Of a DNA stretch of 8,677 nt, positions 6,243 to 8,677 are shown one piece after another (the stretch's first letter is position 1; each line of letters begins with the position of its first letter). This DNA is from Thermoplasmatota archaeon (GTDB taxonomy: Archaea > Thermoplasmatota > E2 > DHVEG-1). The notes below the pieces were generated by a model that saw only the letters and a list, made by a program, of their open reading frames with translations, ran no database searches and had not been told where the DNA came from. The stretch lies in assembly GCA_018824925.1 (NCBI GenBank), contig JAHJFH010000271.1, positions 1 through 8,677 on the forward strand, read 5' to 3'. The translations under genes and the position numbers were made by a program.

Positions 6243-6260
6243 CTAAATAAAGCTATTTAG
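6243..6260. promoter_or_regulatory. Inverted repeat CTAAATA-AAGC-TATTTAG in a shared divergent promoter
   Basis: Two perfect 7-base arms with a 4-base spacer lie between the divergent genes at 5883-6182 and 6288-7664. Each arm is TATA-like. The right arm is centred about 31 bases and the left arm about 39 bases before the permease ATG at 6288, which has no Shine-Dalgarno, so a leaderless or short-leader transcript is plausible. On the minus strand the same element could drive the membrane gene with a leader of about 40 bases containing GAGGTGG. Confidence 0.45.
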
Positions 6261-6287
6261 CAGCACAACAATACCAAAAAAACAACT

Positions 6288-7664
6288 ATGGACCCAAAAC
6301 TCACCGTAGAACTCATCTTTCTTTTCAGCGCCATTATCATGATTTATCTTCTTATCAGAAGACCCTTTCTATCTATACGCCTTGGCGTCAGAAACATCAA
6401 AATCGAAACCTACCTCCTCGGAGCCCTCATCAGCCCCTTCATCCTACTCATATTTGGACTACTCACCTACTCACAAATCCTCCAAAGCCTTCAAGGTACA
6501 CCTACCCTAAACCCCCTTGGCATACTCACCCTCTTCTTCTCCATGGTCTTCATGAGTATCTACCTCGATATCACTGGTTTTTTCGAATACTGCGCACGCC
6601 TCAGCATCAAATATGCTGGATTGAGTGGCATCAAATTATTTATTTCCCTTTATCTCATTATTTCACTCCTCACGATATTCACCTCTAATGACATCATCAT
6701 CCTCACCTTCACCCCCTTCATTTATTATTTCGCAAAACACACCGGTCTTGACCCCCTCCCTTATCTTATCACAGAATTCTTTGCCGCAAATACCTGGAGT
6801 ATGATGCTCTATATAGGCAATCCCACCAATATCGTTCTCGCCGTCGCCTTCAACATTGATTTTATCCAGTTCCTCCGCTGGATGATCCTCCCTACAATCA
6901 CAGCGGGACTACTTAACCTGCTCCTTCTTTACCTCATATTTCGAAAACAGCTCCGAAAACCTATCAACCACATCGAAACAATTGATCCCATCACAGCCCT
7001 TACCGATAAAAAAGGAGCGATCATAGGAATCTTTCTTATCAGCAGCTGTATCCTCACCCTCGCCCTTGCACCACTTATTAACCTCCCGCTATGGATAATA
7101 GCATTAACCTTTGCCCTCACCCTTCTTCTCATACTACTTGTTCGAGATATATACCACCGCTATCGACATCATGCAACAACCCATGTACCAATAACACTCA
7201 AAACCTTCAAACGCATACCACTCGGGATTATCCCCTTCATACTCGCCATGTTTATCACTGTTGAAGCACTTCGTTTCTATGGCATCACCCACTCCATCGG
7301 CACATATTTTAGCACCCTCATTGGATCATCAAAACCCCTTGCTGTATATCTCTATGGGATAACCTCAGCAGCCACCGCTAATATCCTCAATAACATCCCG
7401 ATGACCATCGCCTACGTACCCATCATAACTGCGCAGACACACACATCCCTTCTACCCGCCATCTTTGCCACAACCATTGGATCAAATCTCGGAGCAAATC
7501 TTACCCCCCTCGGGGCCCTCGCCGGCATCATGTGGATTGGTATACTCAAAAATAAAGCGTATCCACTTTCATTTAAGGATTTTGTACGCTATGGTCTTAT
7601 CATTACCCCAATTACTCTACTTATCTGCCTAAGTGTTTTAGCAATAGAATTTAGTCTATTCTAA
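6288..7664 (+). CDS. ArsB/NhaD-superfamily (ion transporter superfamily) permease
   Basis: This 458-residue protein is hydrophobic throughout, with about 11-12 predicted helices, the normal size for the superfamily that includes ArsB arsenite pumps, NhaD antiporters and SLC13-type anion carriers. Two pseudo-symmetric motif sets are visible: FTSNDIIILTFTPF (about 131-144) with IGNPTNIVLA (176-185), and ILNNIPMT (366-373) with GSNLGANLTPLGALAGIMW (398-416). The N-N-I-P-M-T and S-N-L-G-A-N-L-T-P segments resemble archaeal proteins annotated as ArsB. A basic loop at 284-310 separates the halves. The substrate is not decided: no arsR, arsC or arsA neighbour is present, so arsenite is only one option. 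There is no Shine-Dalgarno before the ATG. Codons end mainly in C or A, in line with the plus-strand C bias of the window. Confidence 0.85.
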   Translation: MDPKLTVELIFLFSAIIMIYLLIRRPFLSIRLGVRNIKIETYLLGALISPFILLIFGLLTYSQILQSLQGTPTLNPLGILTLFFSMVFMSIYLDITGFFEYCARLSIKYAGLSGIKLFISLYLIISLLTIFTSNDIIILTFTPFIYYFAKHTGLDPLPYLITEFFAANTWSMMLYIGNPTNIVLAVAFNIDFIQFLRWMILPTITAGLLNLLLLYLIFRKQLRKPINHIETIDPITALTDKKGAIIGIFLISSCILTLALAPLINLPLWIIALTFALTLLLILLVRDIYHRYRHHATTHVPITLKTFKRIPLGIIPFILAMFITVEALRFYGITHSIGTYFSTLIGSSKPLAVYLYGITSAATANILNNIPMTIAYVPIITAQTHTSLLPAIFATTIGSNLGANLTPLGALAGIMWIGILKNKAYPLSFKDFVRYGLIITPITLLICLSVLAIEFSLF

Positions 7665-7709
7665 CATAAAAATATAATAAAAAAAATATCCAACAAACCA
7701 CTCAATATG

Positions 7710-7724
7710 CGAAACTTTAAAAAC
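7710..7724 (+). promoter_or_regulatory. BRE/TATA promoter of the DUF202-like gene
   Basis: CGAAACTTTAAAAAC is a near-textbook archaeal BRE plus TATA box. The TATA core at 7715-7723 is centred 32 bases before the ATG at 7751, predicting a leader of only a few bases; no Shine-Dalgarno is present, consistent with leaderless translation. Confidence 0.65.
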
Positions 7725-7750
7725 ATTTTTCAAATACACCACAAAAATAC

Positions 7751-8062
7751 ATGCCCCATAACTATGCAATAATCAATAACGAAATACAACTCCTCCTAGC
7801 AGAAAAGCGAACCTCCCTAGCAGTTTTTCGCACAGCTATCGCCATATTCACCCTCCCCCTATCCGTCTTTACAATCCTAATAGCCACCTCACAATATTAC
7901 AACGCCCTTGAATCCCTCTACCTCATACTCCCCCTAATAATTATCTGTGTTGCCCTTAGCTCATTTGGTGTATACCTCATCATGCGATCCTTTCAACGCA
8001 TCCGAAAAATAGACTTAAAAATCGAGAACTTTAAAAATCAAAAAATACAAAAAACTAATTGA
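7751..8062 (+). CDS. DUF202-like two-helix membrane protein
   Basis: This 103-residue protein has an N-terminal amphipathic part with LLAEKRTSLAVFRTAIAIFT (about 15-34), which matches the E-R-T-x-L-A-x-x-R-T pattern that starts DUF202/YidH-type membrane domains, except that KRT replaces ERT by one position. Helices lie at about 25-46 and 54-78 (LYLILPLIIICVALSSFGVY), followed by a basic cytosolic tail (RSFQRIRKIDLKIENFKNQK). DUF202 has no established biochemical function. The stop is TGA. It follows the permease by 86 bases on the same strand but has its own strong TATA box, so it is probably transcribed alone. The family assignment is tentative. Confidence 0.7.
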   Translation: MPHNYAIINNEIQLLLAEKRTSLAVFRTAIAIFTLPLSVFTILIATSQYYNALESLYLILPLIIICVALSSFGVYLIMRSFQRIRKIDLKIENFKNQKIQKTN

Positions 8063-8214
8063 AAACCAGAAAACCACTCTTTTTACTATCCATTCCCCAT
8101 TTTCACCATAAATTTGAAACAAATCCCTTATTAAACCACCTCATTTTTAATAAATAGATAGTTCTATGGATAACCAATAATAAACAAAGGTAGACATAAA
8201 AAGGGGGACAAATT
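8063..8214. other. Intergenic stretch with possible terminator and promoter
   Basis: No gene is supported here. A TTTTT run at 8080-8084, about 18 bases after the DUF202-like stop, could end that transcript. An AT-rich TTTTTAATAAATAG at about 8143-8157 could be a TATA box for the small open frame at 8215. Confidence 0.3.
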
Positions 8215-8346
8215 ATGAACCAGCATACATGGCGAACCCATATACTCATCGTCCGCGAAAAAAATAATGTTATTTGTTACCACATGTGGTATCCTATCGA
8301 AGAATCATATCACATCAACAATTATTTTATCAACATCGCATCTTAA
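8215..8346 (+). CDS. Possible 43-residue small protein
   Basis: ATG at 8215 opens a frame of 43 codons ending in TAA: MNQHTWRTHILIVREKNNVI, then CYHMWYPIEESYHINNYF and a short tail. AAGGGGG at 8201-8207 lies seven bases before the ATG, one of the best ribosome sites in the window, which is the main reason to list it. The composition is aromatic and histidine-rich, without a membrane helix or a recognised motif. A beta-rich mini-domain is conceivable. It may equally be the short start of a degraded gene, since the downstream sequence is broken in all frames and the neighbour on the right is itself a pseudogene. Confidence 0.4.
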   Translation: MNQHTWRTHILIVREKNNVICYHMWYPIEESYHINNYFINIAS

Positions 8347-8373
8347 TAAATAATTTTCAAACTCTTTAATATT

Positions 8374-8562
8374 CTAGACACCTTTTTTACTGAAATTCAA
8401 CGAAATACTACCATCATAAAACACAACCCATCGTATTTTATCACCATTTGTTAACTGCAAAAACTTCACCACTTCAACAGGAGCAGAAATACGTCGTCGT
8501 GACCCCCGAATCTAAATCGCGGTTTCCTTAATACACACTACCGAATCCAACTCAATTTTCAT
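8374..8562 (-). pseudogene. AbrB/SpoVT-like DNA-binding protein interrupted by in-frame TAG
   Basis: From the ATG at 8562 (GAGGG six bases upstream) the frame reads MKIELDSVVCIKETAI, then TAG at 8512-8514, then IRGSRRRISAPVEVVKFLQL, GDKIRWVVFYDGSISL and a stop at 8374-8376. The R-R-x-I-S-x-P-x-E-x-x-x-x-L-x-L-x-x-G-D-x-I-x-W order is the swapped-hairpin AbrB/MazE/SpoVT fold, which forms dimers that bind DNA, as stand-alone regulators or as antitoxins. Length (62 codons) is right for a single-domain member. One substitution, for example AAG to TAG, explains the break. No downstream start would leave a complete hairpin. No toxin gene such as a PIN or MazF homologue is visible on the downstream side. 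Nothing else in the frame is damaged. Confidence 0.7.
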
Positions 8563-8629
8563 AACCATCCCTCTAAAAAAAATTTTTCTTATATTACTAC
8601 ATCATTCCTGAAATAAAACAGTATTTTCA

Positions 8630-8677
8630 TTAACTGATATCTCCATCTATATACGCAAGTGTGTCAGGGTTCTTCGG
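8630..8677 (-). CDS. Possible C-terminal tail of a gene entering from the right edge
   Basis: The minus-strand frame from the window end reads PKNPDTLAYIDGDIS and stops at TAA (8630-8632). It is the longest of the three minus frames there and ends 67 bases before the AbrB-like start, a natural spacing for an upstream gene. Fifteen codons are too few to identify a family or to exclude chance. Confidence 0.3.
   Translation of the reverse strand, partial: PKNPDTLAYIDGDIS

Noticed and set aside
6929..7132. Minus-strand open frame rich in arginine inside the ArsB-like permease
   Set aside because: It lies opposite membrane helices of a full-length transporter; the arginine content comes from reading the complementary strand of hydrophobic codons.
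8347..8677. Toxin-antitoxin pair around the AbrB-like frame
   Set aside because: No PIN, MazF or other toxin-like frame is visible downstream; the small frame at 8215 is on the opposite strand and shows no toxin motif.

Overview
The window looks like an AT-rich archaeal chromosome segment, probably euryarchaeal and possibly Thermoplasmata-like; the lineage call is weak. Evidence for Archaea: TATA/BRE-like boxes about 30-40 nt before several starts with short or absent leaders (clearest before 7751), a CorA that starts from GTG behind a strong Shine-Dalgarno, an Lrp/AsnC regulator, a DUF362 protein with a C-terminal double [4Fe-4S] module ending in CIRCYCCHEVCP, and an archaeal-type ArsB-like permease. 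No tRNA, rRNA, CRISPR array or intact mobile element is visible.

Layout. 1-1748, minus strand: a broken APC-family amino-acid permease (1316-1748), then corA (153-1232), whose stop overlaps the start of a lysine-rich protein running off the left edge (1-162). 1877-2083, plus: a small charged coiled-coil protein. 2152-2373, minus: a small acidic protein of unknown function. 2488-3561, minus: a DUF362/ferredoxin gene split by one in-frame TGA. 3807-4334, plus: an Lrp/AsnC regulator divergent from it. 4420-5782, minus: a tight three-gene operon encoding an exported rhodanese, a DUF302 protein and a SHOCT membrane protein, with a 16-bp perfect palindrome in its promoter. 5883-6182, minus, and 6288-7664, plus: a divergent pair, a three-helix membrane protein and a large ArsB/NhaD-superfamily permease, sharing an inverted-repeat promoter region. 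7751-8062, plus: a two-helix DUF202-like protein. 8215-8346, plus: a possible 43-residue small protein with a strong ribosome site. 8374-8562, minus: an AbrB/SpoVT-like gene interrupted by TAG. 8630-8677, minus: a possible gene tail at the right edge.

How it fits together. The best functional unit is the rhodanese-DUF302-SHOCT operon, which I read as an envelope sulfur or redox module under one operator; its biochemical role is not known. The rest is mainly transport (Mg2+, anion or arsenite, formerly amino acids) plus small membrane proteins.

Two global signals stand out. First, three recognisable genes in 8.7 kb are broken (internal deletions, TGA, TAG), while TGA and TAG also serve as ordinary stops here, so decay is favoured over recoding. 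Second, the plus strand carries far more C than G whatever the gene direction, except over the rhodanese operon and, less strongly, corA, where the bias fades. I do not see a clearly new defence or mobile system.
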